DNA from: Eretmocerus hayati
Lineage: Eukaryota > Arthropoda > Insecta > Hymenoptera > Aphelinidae
Reading direction: 5' to 3'
Length of the DNA: 64,000 bases
NCBI GenBank assembly: GCA_029851415.1
Contig: CM056742.1
Location: forward strand, 93,052,748 to 93,116,747
A model generated the notes under the pieces. It was not told where the DNA came from. It saw only the letters and a list, made by a program, of their open reading frames with translations, and did no database searches. This document shows positions 23,337 through 34,579 of the stretch, one piece after another (positions within the stretch are counted from its first letter, which is position 1; the number at the start of each line of letters is the position of its first letter). Made by a program: the position numbers and the translations under genes.

Positions 23337-24534
23337 TATGAGGGTTTCCATGGAACTTTTGACTTTCGTGTTAGTGCAATGTTTCTGGAGAATTCTCAAC
23401 TATGGGAAGTGCGCAGGAGTGGCATCTCGTAGTATTTGGCATCATCAAATACGGCCTACATTCTTTCTTGTTAAAACGCATCCTGATTTGTTAACAGAAG
23501 ACCGCAAAAGATGATTTTTGAGTAGTTTACGAACGACCCAACGCGATTCCTTGAATTGATAGGGCTGTAACTAAAATACCTACGCCTCAACTACTTTGCT
23601 GGAATGATATATCCATCTCCTTATTTTATATTTCGAGAAAATGTTTGATTCAGAGGTGTGCGCTTCTTTGGCTATGATATTACCTCTCACATATCGATGT
23701 AACCGGGTTTTGTGGAGAGATTTTCTCTGGCTATTGTTTACGAAAATGATGAGATACCTTGTGCGAAACGGAGATATTAGCAATGAGTTTTCGAGGTCAA
23801 AGAGAAGACGAATCGAATCCCGTTCGGTTTGTGAGTGTGCGGTGATCCGGGCAAATTTTATAAAGCTTCAAAGCTCATAAAGTTATCGTGCCACTGTTTC
23901 CGAAAATGGTCATTTTATGATGGCATCCTCAGGAGACGTAAAGCACAGGATTGGAATGTTATGCTTTTTTTCCTTCATCAAAAAAAAGATATAATTGCAC
24001 TGTTCTGAGTTGCAATTGTCGACCGGTATTCCTGTGAGAAGCTGAGGAGAAATATCTGAATCCCAATGGTAAGCTAAATAAGCCTCTAAATGTGATGGTA
24101 TCGCGAATTTCTTGATTTCTCTATAGTATACGGCTAGAATATGAGCAACATAACACCACAGTATACTCTAGAAATTGAAATGAGACTCATAAGTCGTGAC
24201 TCGATTCTGGAAATTTACATCGAATTTTGGAAGAATCAATGATAAAATTCATCTTAAAGTCAAGTTAGGCGAGATATAAGAGCTATCAATCGTCTAGACA
24301 ATGTTTCGAATCGAATCTACTCGATTGGAGTTGGTTCACGAATGTTTTGAAAGTAGAATTCCGTACTTGTCGTTCTGAACCAGATACCTTGGCTTGGAAG
24401 AGAGTGGCACCACTTTCCTTACACGTTTTTGAGATCTTAGAATCACATAGAAGCCATTTCAAACGAGTGCGATGTAAAAAATTTTTTTCTATTTCGGAGG
24501 GTTAATAGTTGGAAGTTCCATGGAAACCCTCATA
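23337..24534. mobile_element. TIR element of 1.2 kb ending the satellite array
   Basis: TATGAGGGTTTCCATGGAAC at 23337 is repeated inverted at 24515-24534, with at least 22 matching bp in total. The interior is unrelated on the two sides and has only short frames (for example 23641-23880). No target duplication is clear and the satellite does not recognisably resume on the right, so one flank may have been deleted. Confidence 0.6.
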
Positions 24535-24930
24535 CATCTCGGAAATAGTTCGAATTGATATTTCCTAATATTTTGCCCTGAAATCTTCGGGGGAGTTCTA
24601 GAAAACCTTCCAAAAATCTTTCGAAAAACTTCCAGGAACCTTCCAAAAGTCTTCCAATCCAAGACTGTTTACATTCTCCATTATTGTAGAAATATTTCAA
24701 AGACGCATTTTTGAGGTATTGCACCAAAACCTTCCAACAATATTATAGAAACATTCCAGAAACGTTCCAGAAATCTGTCAAGAATCTATCTCTGAACCTT
24801 CCAAAACATAAAATTGCTGGATATCTGTATCTTGGAGATATTGGAGGAATATTCCAGAGGTTCCTCAAAGCTTTTCGAGGGTTCAGTAAACAGACCTCTG
24901 AAAGGTTCCTGAAACGTTTCTGAAATGACA
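24535..24930. repeat. Degenerate CTTCCAGAAAC-type minisatellite
   Basis: Repeated phrases such as ACCTTCCAAAA, ACATTCCAGAAACGTTCC and GAAAGGTTCCTG resemble the interior of the 12200 element but are not alignable over length. No coding content. Confidence 0.45.
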
Positions 24931-24989
24931 CATCAACATTTTAACAGTATAACTTCGAAACATTCGTGCTATACTGCATTGAAATCTTT

Positions 24990-26338
24990 CAGAAATACTC
25001 GACATAGTTCCTTTGATTTCATTTCTTTCAAGAGTTGAAACTATGTAATACAGCTAATTTGAATCAATCATTATTTCTACTCTGAAAACCTGATGGAAAT
25101 CAATAAGTTTCGAGGAACAAACTCATACTCGCCAAGTTATACTTTTGAAAAAAGTGAATGGAGGGGGGAAGGATCTAATTTCTTTTTTATGAAAATCAAA
25201 TGGACCCATGAGTCGCATGTATGATTGTGACGATGAAAGAGTTATTAATCTGGATCTGAAATATTGTGGAAGTGTGTGGTAGTTCTATCAAAAGCGCTTG
25301 ACCACTTGCCAATGTTTCTTGTCACATACAAGCTCTCAAGCTCTTTTCTCGATGACTCTAATGAGTAGAACTCAAAAATCAGGTCAGAAGAGGTCAAAAT
25401 AATGAAATGTATTGTCTGGTCCTCACAGCGATATCGACTCTTGATTGTAATATCAATAGACCAAGAGTAAACTTATGACAGCTCATTCTAAATTCATTCA
25501 GATTATTTAGTGTATGCATGTAATCATTCACTGAAACTTCCCATCCAACTTTTGACTGAATGTTTAAAAGAAAAAACATGGAAAGCAATATCACAAATAT
25601 TAACGTAGATGAAGTGACTTATTCGACCGCAAAGCCATATTTTCATGTATTTGGCGAATGCTCCCTGATTCTTCTGAAGACTGAAGGCATCGAGTACTGT
25701 ATCACACATACAAGACTTCGAAGTTGCATCTATAAACTTCTAATCTGATGGGGCAGAGAATCCCAGCATACATCTTGCTTTTTTCACAATATACCGCGTT
25801 TAAGAATACCTTCCTAGCAATAGCTGTTTTTTTCATGAAAAAATACACATCTTTCATCTATTTTGTCCAAACAAGATAATGCATGCACTATGTTGAGATT
25901 GCGGCACCGTGATGCATGGCGATGTAAACAAAGCAGACGGATTTTCTCTCTCTCCTCTCTCTCTCACTCGCTCGTCGACAATGGTCGACAACTCTCGAAT
26001 CGAAGCTGTGCGTTCAAGGTCTAAACAAATCGAAGCTGCATTCGAGGAGCTAAACAAATCGAATGGGAATTTTTTTGTGGTGGTGAAAATTGGCGAAGCG
26101 AAATAAAAGTAACAGCGGTCAGAATCGAATAATTGATGACACGAACAGTGAGTCCATATTAAAACAGCCCTGAATAGAGAGGATGGAGATGTTTGTGCAC
26201 CCGGGTGGTTGAAATGAGTAAGGTGGGAAAAATGTGTGAGGTTAGGAAACGCCCAATTCAAAGTATATAAGGCACAGCGCCTTGCTCGATTTTCCGTCTG
26301 CTCATACTCGCCAGCGAGGCGCTATCGTGCTTCTTGAT
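24990..26338. repeat. Dispersed 1.35-kb repeat, copy 1
   Basis: From AGAAATACTCGACA to the palindromic GAGGCGCTATCG...CTTGAT end, this matches 60792-62863, which has an extra insertion. It includes a CTCTCTCT run near 25948, a TATATAAGG box at about 26264, and a terminal hairpin (copy 2 keeps GAGGCGC...GCGCCTC intact). Termini do not fit Helitron or LTR rules clearly. The family is unknown. Confidence 0.75.
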
Positions 26339-26479
26339 CCCAATTTAAAGAATCCTAATATGTAGGCGCGAATCTGATCTCGGATTCGGTTTCAGCGTCG
26401 AAAAATACTCAAGAAAATCATTGTCTGGTCCATGCATTATTTCAGACCCAAAATTTTGTTGCGCAGTGCTATCTGAGAG

Positions 26480-28250
26480 TGCCTGTGAACGGAACTATCC
26501 ATAAAATTTTGGTAGAAAAGAACTATCTAATAACGGAAGAATGGGAAAGAACCATCTGAAAATTCTTGGTTGAAAGGAACTATCTGAAAATTTCTGATTT
26601 TAGGAAGGAACTATCTATAAATTTTCGGTCAAAAAGAACTATCTGTAAATTTTTGGTTAAACCATTTGGCTACCACGTGGGTTGGAGTGTTAGTTAATCT
26701 CACGTGGGTAACTAAGGGTTAACAAGGAACTATCTAAAAGTTTTTGGTTGGAAGGAACTATCTTAAAATTCCTGATTCCAGAGGGGAACTATCTATAAAT
26801 TTTCGGTTACGAGGAACTATCTAAACATTTTCGCTTAAAACTCTTAACTCCAAAGGAACTATCTAAAAATTTCCGGTTAGAAGGACCTATCTGAAAATTA
26901 TCGTTTGGAAAGAGATATGTAAATATTCATGGTTAAAAGAAACTAATTGGAGATTTCCGTTCAAAATGAACTATCTAGAAAATGAATGTTGGTGAACTTG
27001 AATCAATCGTGGAGGACAAGGGATCTCATGCGGTAATATTCTTTGCACGAGATCTCTTGTCTTCCACGCTCGATCCAACTTCACCAAGGTTAATTCATTG
27101 ATGGGGACAATTTAAAATCTCCATCATCTGGAAAATTTTGTTTAGAAGTAACTTTTTCAGAATTTCTGGTTGAAAGGGACGATCTATCAGAAACTTTTCA
27201 GAAGATAGACATCCATAGAATGTGATGGGCCTAGTCGGATGAGGCCAGTAGTGAACATGCTCTTGTTAGGTGTCATCTCCGTGGTTTTTTTTGGATATGT
27301 GGGTTCTGTTCGTGGAGTCATTCTTCATCACAAGTAAAGTTTTTGGGTATAACGGCTGCTTTTGTAATTCGTTTCGAATTGGTGTTAAGGTTGAAAGGTG
27401 AAGAATGTATAAATCTCTATCTTTGAATATCACCTCCGATAGTCGGATGCGGTTTTCTCACTCCCAAAATTCTTGAAAATTCTGTTTTTTTCTCATCTTC
27501 TGATTGATTCCCCACCCCTCTCGATCTCAACAAGGATCAATTCATGGCCACGCCCTAGAGGCCGGGTTATAACCCTTCTAGAGAGTTTCCAAGGTGCCTC
27601 ACAGCGTAAAAGCGATGTATATTATCTAGGCGCCTAACCATTATCATAGTCTCTATGGTTTGCAGCAAGAAACTAGAAAATTTGATTTCAAGGTGATATA
27701 CCTGACTAGAGCCGATTCATTATCTCTACGCCAAGACCATTTCATATTCTGGGATAGTTCTCATATCTTTCAGATACTTCTTTTTAGCCAAGAATTGCTC
27801 AAACACTTCCTATTGACAAAAAATTGTTCAGACTGTTCCCTTTGAACAATTTGTTAAGGTAGTTTATGTTGACCGAAATTTTTCAGACAGTTCCTTTTAG
27901 CCATAAATATTTACATGGTTCTTTTCGAACGAAAATTGCCAGATAGGTCCTTCTCACCGGCAATTTTTAGATAGTTCCTCTCACCCGAAAATTGAGGTAG
28001 TTCCTTTCCTGAAATCAGAAATTTAGATAGTGCCTTTCAACCAAAAACTTTTAGATAGTTCCTTCAAACCAAAAATTCATAGATAGTTCCTTTCTAAAAT
28101 CAATTTTCTTCAGATAGTTCCTTTTCAATCTGGCACTTTTGGATAGTTACTTTCAACCGAAAATTTTTAGATAGTCCCTTTTACCAAAAATTTTTGGATA
28201 GTTCCTTTTAACTCTCACGTTTTGAGATAGTTCCTTTTTACTCTGAGCCA
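26480..28250. mobile_element. Foldback element made of AAGGAACTATCT subrepeats
   Basis: From 26480 to 26990 the phrase GGAACTATCTAAAAATTTTT recurs about every 50-60 bp. From 27720 to 28245 its reverse complement (AGATAGTTCCTTT) recurs. The two halves form a large inverted repeat of roughly 0.5 kb per arm. The middle holds a second hairpin (about 26994-27102) and unrelated sequence. This architecture resembles Drosophila FB/Galileo foldback elements. No transposase is seen. Confidence 0.75.
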
Positions 28251-28629
28251 TCGATTTCTCCTTTCCTCGTGCATTGAGAGACACCAAACTGAGACGTAAG
28301 ATCATCATTGTTATGAGCAACCTCGTGGTCACAGTACTAATATCAGCGTGCTTTCGCCTGTTTTTCAAGTTCGAATTTATAGTCGTAATCCGGAGTCCGG
28401 ATAAGCGAATCTGAGGCGTAAAAAGTGTTCCGGAACAAGGAAGGAAATGCCGGTATTCTACCAAATACTTCGAGATCGCCAAAGAGAAGTCGCTTGGAAA
28501 CTTCTGTTTACTCCGAGAGAAAAGGTTGTATTCGTGACAAGGAATTTTTCTCTGACTTCTTAGTTCAAATCAATGTTCTATCCTACAAACCTGCATTCAG
28601 GAAAATTGTTCATCAAATCAGGTCTAGCC

Positions 28630-28975
28630 AATTGCAGAATGTACTATATTTATCATGCAAATGGCAGTGGTACGATTCACCCCGTAGAATTCATCATTTC
28701 CTATGGGATCCGCAGAAGTTTCTGAGATTTTTGGGCCCAATACAGATCGCAGATCGCACTGCAGTGATTTCGAGAGACGGGACTCAGGATAAGATCTTTC
28801 CCTCACAATTCGAAATGTGCTGGGTCGATTTCGAAAGTCGCAGGAGTACGATTCCCATCGTAAGATGTACCATTTTCCGTAGGATCCGTACAGATTCCCA
28901 ACGATTCGGGACCTGATACTGGTTTTACATCGCACTGCAGTAGTTGAGAGCAACGGAACATGGTTCGGGGTGCCA
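28630..28975. repeat. Diverged tandem dimer, about 177-bp period
   Basis: TACGATTC(A/C)C followed by CGTA(G/A) and TTTCC(T/G)(A/T) occurs at 28671 and 28848. The match continues through GGGATCCGCAGA/GGATCCGTACAGA to CACTGCAGT in both units. Confidence 0.65.
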
Positions 28976-30032
28976 TGTTGCCTTGACTCCCCCCTCCTGC
29001 TCGTTCGGGCGAGGAATCCAATATGGCGCGTTCTGCGCTGTTGTTGCTCGTACCGCTCTCTGCGTGGCTCACCGGACAATCGAAGGTGTGCTCACCTTGC
29101 TGTTGCTTCACAGGTGCATTTTCCCCTCGTGTGATGCTGGCCTGGGCCGCCTGCTCTGATTGCCTCCTTGCCTCACATGCTTCTCTTTTGCGTGGCCCCA
29201 ATCGCAGGTCTCCTTTCCAAACAGCATATCCTCTGTCGGCAATCTCCGGTTCGATGTACTCACGCACCAGTAGCTGGAGTATTCTCTTCTCGTGCAACGG
29301 TTGTTCGTGGTGGTACGATGTCGATACACTTTGCCGTGTATGAACCAGGACGTTGCTAACTCGGAATGCACTACTCACAAGATCACTGTTCTTCAATTTG
29401 GTAGATGACCTGATCACCATTTACACTTCACCTGCGATTCTGCTGTTTGTCATCCTGGAGCCATCCCTTCTGACGAGAGCGTGGGGCCGTAAGCTGCGTG
29501 AGAGGCGAAACACTTGTTCGCTGTACTTGATGCGCGAGGCTGCTGCATTCCTTGCTGCTGTGGCTGCAGTAGGGCTGGTGCCGATGACGTCACGGCCCTC
29601 TTTCCCTCTCACTTGCATCGAGTGATGGTTATGCTCTCTCGATTGGCGTGAATTGTGCAGTGCGGGCCCGAAAGCTGGCTCTGTGCCCGGGATTGAGTGC
29701 CTTTCCCGGGTGGCGCGTCGTTGCATCAAGAGCAAGGTATTTACACGCTTGCTCTTGCACTTTCGATTTTGATGCGTTGATGGGCAAATCATTGTAAGCT
29801 CTGCGATAATCTGCTGTTGGTTCCCTTGGGTGTGGGTCATCGTCTGGTGAGCGATGACTTGACCTTGCAGCGTGCGGGCCATCGCATGTCCAGCGATGCC
29901 TCGGGAAACTCCCGGGTGCACTTTGGTGCAGGCCATTCCTGGACAAGTGATGTCTCGATTCATGCCGTAAGTCAGCCGGACGACATCCAAACGGACCCCT
30001 TTGTTGATTGCTGAGCAACTCCGCTCAGCCAC
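28803..30032 (-). pseudogene. Long minus-strand frame with a single in-frame stop, unrecognised
   Basis: Reading the minus strand from 30032, 203 codons run to one stop at 29421-29423, and the same frame then continues 205 codons to 28803. This covers a locally GC-rich patch (about 28.95-30.45 kb). The predicted product is polar and rich in Arg, Gln, Ser and Thr, with a possible structured segment (LHEKRILQLLVREYIEPEI). No known family was recognised. The last part overlaps the dimer at 28.63-28.97 kb. The overlapping frame at 29629-30018 (minus) is also open, so high GC may explain part of the openness. It could be a relic transposon gene, a gene broken by one stop, or a compositional accident. 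Confidence 0.3.
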
Positions 30033-30042
30033 TGTTATTTTT

Positions 30043-30069
30043 CCCTCAGGGGCTCGCGCCTCTGAGGGA
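30043..30069. other. Short hairpin CCCTCAGGGGC/GCCTCTGAGGG
   Basis: An 11-bp stem with one mismatch around a TCGC loop. No gene context is established. Confidence 0.5.
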
Positions 30070-30578
30070 ATCGCGTGTGGCTCTCGATGTTGGCATTTCC
30101 TTACAGGTCTTAAAAAGACGGTGTCCTCGCATCTCGCGATTGTTCTTTGGTTTGATCTTCCACTGATCGTTGACTCCCACGCTGCTTCATCTCGTGTATG
30201 TCAACCCCTGGCCAGTGGGGTCTCGCACACTCTGAAGATGGAGTCGCTCGTTGACGTTGCTCGTCTTACTACTTTCTTCTCGAACCGGATGGTCTGGGGC
30301 TCGATGTATTGACGAGGCAACCGTGTTGGCATCCGCCGAACCTTTTGTTTGCCGTTGGTTCCTTTGGCTTGTCGATTATCGGCGCCGTTGGTCTGCAAAC
30401 CAGTCAGCATGCATGCTGGGGCCCATTGTTTCATTAGTGAGTGCGAGTCTCATGGCGAGACATCGTCATGATACGCATACATTGAGAAACCCATACGTCC
30501 CTTAGTAGTGTGCGATACTAACTATGAATATACGTATATTAGAATTTGCTGGAAATATATCCATAGTGCTCTCGAGTC

Positions 30579-31080
30579 TTGATATACTAATAGTTAGTAT
30601 ACGCGGTACTACTGAGTATTGTCGCGCCATACATACAATACTCAGTTAAAGAGTAATACGTATCGAGCTGAATGATGGATAAAATGAGATGATTTATCAT
30701 GAAATTGCATGCACATATGTTTTGAAAGTCAAGAAGAGTGATCTTGATGGAACAAAAAGTTTCTGAGAAGGATCTTGCAAAATATCACAACATTGTGTAG
30801 GTTATGTTGGACGAGATTGGTGCATTGAGCTTCTGTAGCGCATCTCGACTCCACAACTTTGTCCAACAGTATAACAATAGTCAGGTAATATCTCGACTTC
30901 GATCTGTATCTGATCATTCTAGATCTGAGCTGTAGAACGTTGTCGATGATTATGTCGTATAGGTCTGTACTCCGTAGCAGTCGGCGTTTACTTTGCAACC
31001 ACCGCGCAGCATTCAGAGCGCCACCCTCACTCCTTGTATATTATTCCCAACTATCGTATACTAACTATTAGTATATCAAG
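30579..31080. mobile_element. Small inverted-repeat element (MITE-like)
   Basis: A 26-bp sequence starting CTTGATATACTAATAGTTAG at 30579 recurs as a perfect inverted copy ending at 31080. A weaker inverted match extends outward by about 20 bp. Inside is a perfect 12-bp stem ACTGAGTATTGT/ACAATACTCAGT (about 30611-30647). No coding content. Confidence 0.65.
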
Positions 31081-31699
31081 ATTCCTGAGTACTTCATCGC
31101 GTAGTCCTATCCAGTATTCCAAATACTGATGCATAATGTCCGGGAAGGTAACGGATACTGTATTACGTATACTTGATACAACTTTCAAAATATACTCACA
31201 GCTCCCACATCGGTCTCTCAGTGTATAACGTCAGTTCAATCGTGCGCAGCATCGAACAGCGATAGAGTTCCAGTGCACAGTGAGGCGAAACATCGATTCT
31301 GGGCCACAAATCGTGTCCGCGCAAATTTCCGACCGATTGACTTCATCTGAAAACGATTTGCTTCGTTTTTGCAACCCTCCACCACGTGGCACTGTGACAA
31401 TTTTGATTGAAACTATCCTGAAGTGTGGAGAGGGCACTGAACGTTGCACTGAATTCGAGACGAGAATGCGCCAATCCCCTGGGCACCCGGGCTGTATTTG
31501 GCAGCTTGACATCGTCTAAACGGACCTATATGGTTCTTGAAATGTGTACACTACCCTCCAACACCTTCCTGAACTATTTAATTGTTTGTGATGGGTTACA
31601 TGTGCCCAGAAATGATGAAACTCCAACCTATGTTGATATACGTGCTTTCTGGACCCCTTTGAGGGGAACTGATCAATTTGGTAGTATTGAACGACTTGC

Positions 31700-32190
31700 G
31701 GACTCTGGAAACCACTACGGGTACCATCTCACATGATCTGGTTATCGAATTCTCCAGAGCAGGGATCAAAAAATTGATACTGGGATTTCTTAGAATATCT
31801 CCTCACCGGAAAAAGAGGCAAATGATAAAACGAACCTAAAAATCATGGAATCTAGGTGTCTTTTGAAACTTGCAGGATTTGGAAAATACTACAGACACCG
31901 TTCTACGTGAACAACTCATCGAATGCTCCGAAGCAATTTCAATAAAATTGTCGCTGTGATGTTTTAGGATCCTTTCTCACCGGAAAACACTCGAAAATCG
32001 TAGTAACGACCCCCGAAATCATGAAATCTAGATTTCTTTTGGGAGTTGCGGGGTTCTGAAACCACTACAAACACCATCTCACGCAATCAAATCAACGCAA
32101 GCTCTCCAGCAGGTACCACGAAATTGCCGCTGGAATGTTTCATAATCTTTTCCCAGCGGAAAACACTCGAAAATGATCTCTCGTAGAATG
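31700..32190. repeat. Tandem array of about 175 bp, nearly 3 units
   Basis: The phrase GGAAACCACTAC or a variant occurs at 31707, 31881 and 32057 (174 and 176 bp apart), followed in each by CACC/ATCTCAC, TCTCCAG(A/C)GC and CTCACCGGAAAA. The units are diverged. Confidence 0.7.
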
Positions 32191-32495
32191 ATAACAGGAT
32201 CTATCGCTATCGTTTTTCAGTAGGCAGCAGAACAGTCACCGACTCAGAATCAACGATTTCGGTTAAGGGCATAGGATCCTCGAAAAAGCAGGAGTACTTG
32301 TGACTAACATGGAGAGTCCGGAGTCTCCGGGTCCTGAAATCTCACCAAAATTTTTTCCACAGTTTCGTACCACCTAGAATATGAAGAATCTAGAGCAAAT
32401 CTGTCAAATGGGCCTTCTGTTCTGAGCATAGAGGGTTCTGAGCTACAGCCAGAAACGTCAACATTGCTAGTATACCTATATGTATCACTTCTTAA

Positions 32496-33652
32496 TAGGG
32501 CTGTTGCGATATGAGAATTTCTGGGAGTTCGCGATTCTCGGTTTCATACGAATAAATTTAAGCCGGTCCCGGTCTCGGCTCTCGATCCCGGAAAAATCGG
32601 AGGCCCGATTCTCGGCCCCGATCTCGGTTTCTCCGAGAGTCTCGCTCGCTCTGTAAACTTCTTCAAAAAAAATTTTCTATAGAAAAAACTATGATTCAGT
32701 TGGACACAGCTGAAACTAGGAGCGAAGATGATGAGACGCTCATCTTAGCGTTTCGAGCTGGTCGAGATAAAATATTGAAATATTATAAGCATTATTGCTT
32801 ATTGTAATTGGGTGTATGTAATTTCGTTGATTCTCGATCCTCGACATAAAGTGTCAACATTTGATTATAGTGATTGGGGGAAATCGTTGAAAGCTAAGGC
32901 TTGCAAGAAATTTGAAAGAATATTTGAGAAAAATTATTTCAATACTAACATTGTTAGTTCAGTGGAATCAGAATCTGAACCAAGGGCAAGAGCTTCTACT
33001 CCTCAGAAACGTTTAAATTCCACATTGTTGTTCTGTGAAAATACTACCGATCAAAATTAGAGATTTGAATCGAATAAATATTTAGGAACTCCTAGAGCCA
33101 CAGAAGACACGAATATTTTGATTCGGTGGAAAATGAATGAGAGTATTCATCCATCGTTGGCACGAATGGCTAAAGACTTCCTATGTATTATGCCAAGTTC
33201 TGTTCGTGTAGAGAGAATGTTTTCGGGAGCTAGATTGGTTGCTCAAGACAAGAGATGTTCGATTAGTGCAGAATTTCTTACAGCAGAAATATGTGTTAGT
33301 TCATGGATGACATGTTCGCTCAGGAAACAAATTTGTGAAATGTAATGAGATTCTTATTTTGAATTTTGATTTATTTTGTGGAAATAAATTTGAGCTTTTG
33401 AAGAATGGGACATTTTTTCGACTGCATTTGCTATTTGAATTTTCTAAATTTTACTTATATGACTAATTACGCATGATTGAGATACTTACTCATTATTTTA
33501 CTCATGGAAGCGAGACTCTCACGAGAGTGTGTAATAAGGACTCGATTTCGCCCTCGAAAATTTCCAATTGCACTCGATCTCGGGCTCGCTCTCGATTTCC
33601 GAGACTCTCGGCACCGAGACCGAGACTACTCTCGAGTCTCGCGGCAGCCCTA
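32496..33652 (+). mobile_element. hAT transposon, decayed
   Basis: The ends TAGGGCTGTTGCG and CGCGGCAGCCCTA are imperfect inverted repeats. The 8-bp flanks CTTCTTAA (32488-32495) and CTTTTCAA (33653-33660) match at 6 of 8 positions, the differences being transitions. This fits an aged hAT target duplication. Subterminal regions are rich in TCTCGG/CCGAGA repeats. The element contains a hAT transposase C-terminal relic. Confidence 0.8.
32812..33345 (+). pseudogene. hAT transposase C-terminal fragment
   Basis: A single frame contains ILDPRHKVSTFDY, typical of the hAT region before the dimerisation domain, and then a hATC dimerisation domain (WKMNESIHPSLARMAKDFL; SVRVERMFSGARLV; CVSSWM). The Ser-x-x-Arg-x-Phe-Ser core is kept. 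One stop at 33058-33060 interrupts the frame, and the N-terminal BED finger and catalytic residues are missing. The fragment is therefore inactive. Confidence 0.85.
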
Positions 33653-33777
33653 CTTTTCAACATGGGCCTATATGGGCAATGCTAATGTCATAGGCAGTAG
33701 CTCTGAACGGGAGGCCCATTTGACAGAGTTGCTTCGGGTTTTTCATGTTCTAGGTAGTACGAAACTGTGAAAAAATT

Positions 33778-34212
33778 TTGGTGAGATTTCAGAACCCGGA
33801 GACTCCGTACTCCCCTTGTAAGTACCCTACAGACCTAACAATTAACCTTGGTCTCGAGTTGAGGCATTTTTCTGCTTATCTAACTCCTGGAAAATTCGTA
33901 AATTTATCCGCTCAAGAGATGCTCCAGTTGATCACCAATAATGACTTCCGAGAAATATATCCGATTGTCCATATGAGCCTCGTAATATTTGCTTGCATGA
34001 TGACAAGTAATTGTAGCGGAGAAAGATCTTTCTCCCTACAAAGAAGATTCAAAACCTGGCTGCGGTCTTCAATGGGTGATCAGAAACTGAATGATTTCGC
34101 TGTTTCATGTATAAATGTGGACTTAACGTGTGGAATAGATTTTGGCTCATTGATTGATCAATTTGCGGAGAAAAAAGCGAGAAAGGTTATGGTACGAACG
34201 CTACACAATTGA
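33778..34212 (+). pseudogene. Second hAT-type transposase tail (ZMYM/TTF-finger-like lineage)
   Basis: An open frame of 144 codons. Its C-terminal 85 residues (SNCSGERSFSLQRRFKTWLR; DQKLNDFAVSCINVD; LIDQFAEKKARK) resemble the hAT dimerisation domain found in TTF-finger/ZMYM-type hAT proteins, a lineage different from the fragment at 32812. The first 30 codons overlap the palindrome arm, so the real coding segment probably begins near 33840. No N-terminal domains are present. It is a 3' fragment. Confidence 0.75.
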
Positions 34213-34579
34213 TGTCATGTTTAGATTAGAAAGATTAGTATCCAAATAGGATAGTAGTACGTAATGAACTATCATTGCCTCGTTATTCTCATCCTTTTTA
34301 TCATGCCAAAATTTTAGAAAAGCATTCAGAATTTATTGGTTCCGCATATTGTGCCACGCCTTGGCGTCACTGGCGTAGGCATAAATACGGCCCTAGGCGG
34401 CACTACCGTGACGTAGGGCGGCACTAGCCGTAAGTACGGCCCTGCGCCCACCGAGCAAACGTATAAAAGTCCGAGACTCTCGGGCTTGGCAGCTTCTTTC
34501 CTCTCGAGAATGACGGCCGATCGCTTGCCCACGCGCGCGTGGCAATGCGGTCTGGCCGGCATCTAGAACTGTACATATA
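34213..34579. other. GC-rich spacer with TATAAAA motif
   Basis: Contains CGGCCCTAGGCGGCAC and related direct repeats (about 34390-34445) and a TATAAAAG at about 34461. No downstream gene was recognised, so the TATA motif is only a possibility. Confidence 0.3.

Larger units (their letters stand above)
32300..33815. mobile_element. Palindrome split at its centre by a hAT element
   Basis: The left arm (about 32300-32487) contains GGAGTCTCCGGGT, CACCAAAATTTTTTCCACAG and GTCAAATGGGCC. The right arm (about 33661-33815) contains the reverse complement of each in inverse order, ending in GGAGACTCCG. The arms reach almost to both ends of the hAT element, so the loop before insertion was very small. 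Confidence 0.65.

Noticed and set aside
24990..26338. Helitron identity of the 1.35-kb repeat because of its terminal hairpin
   Set aside because: No 5' TC and no 3' CTRR after the hairpin (copy ends read CTTGAT); no Rep/helicase relic.
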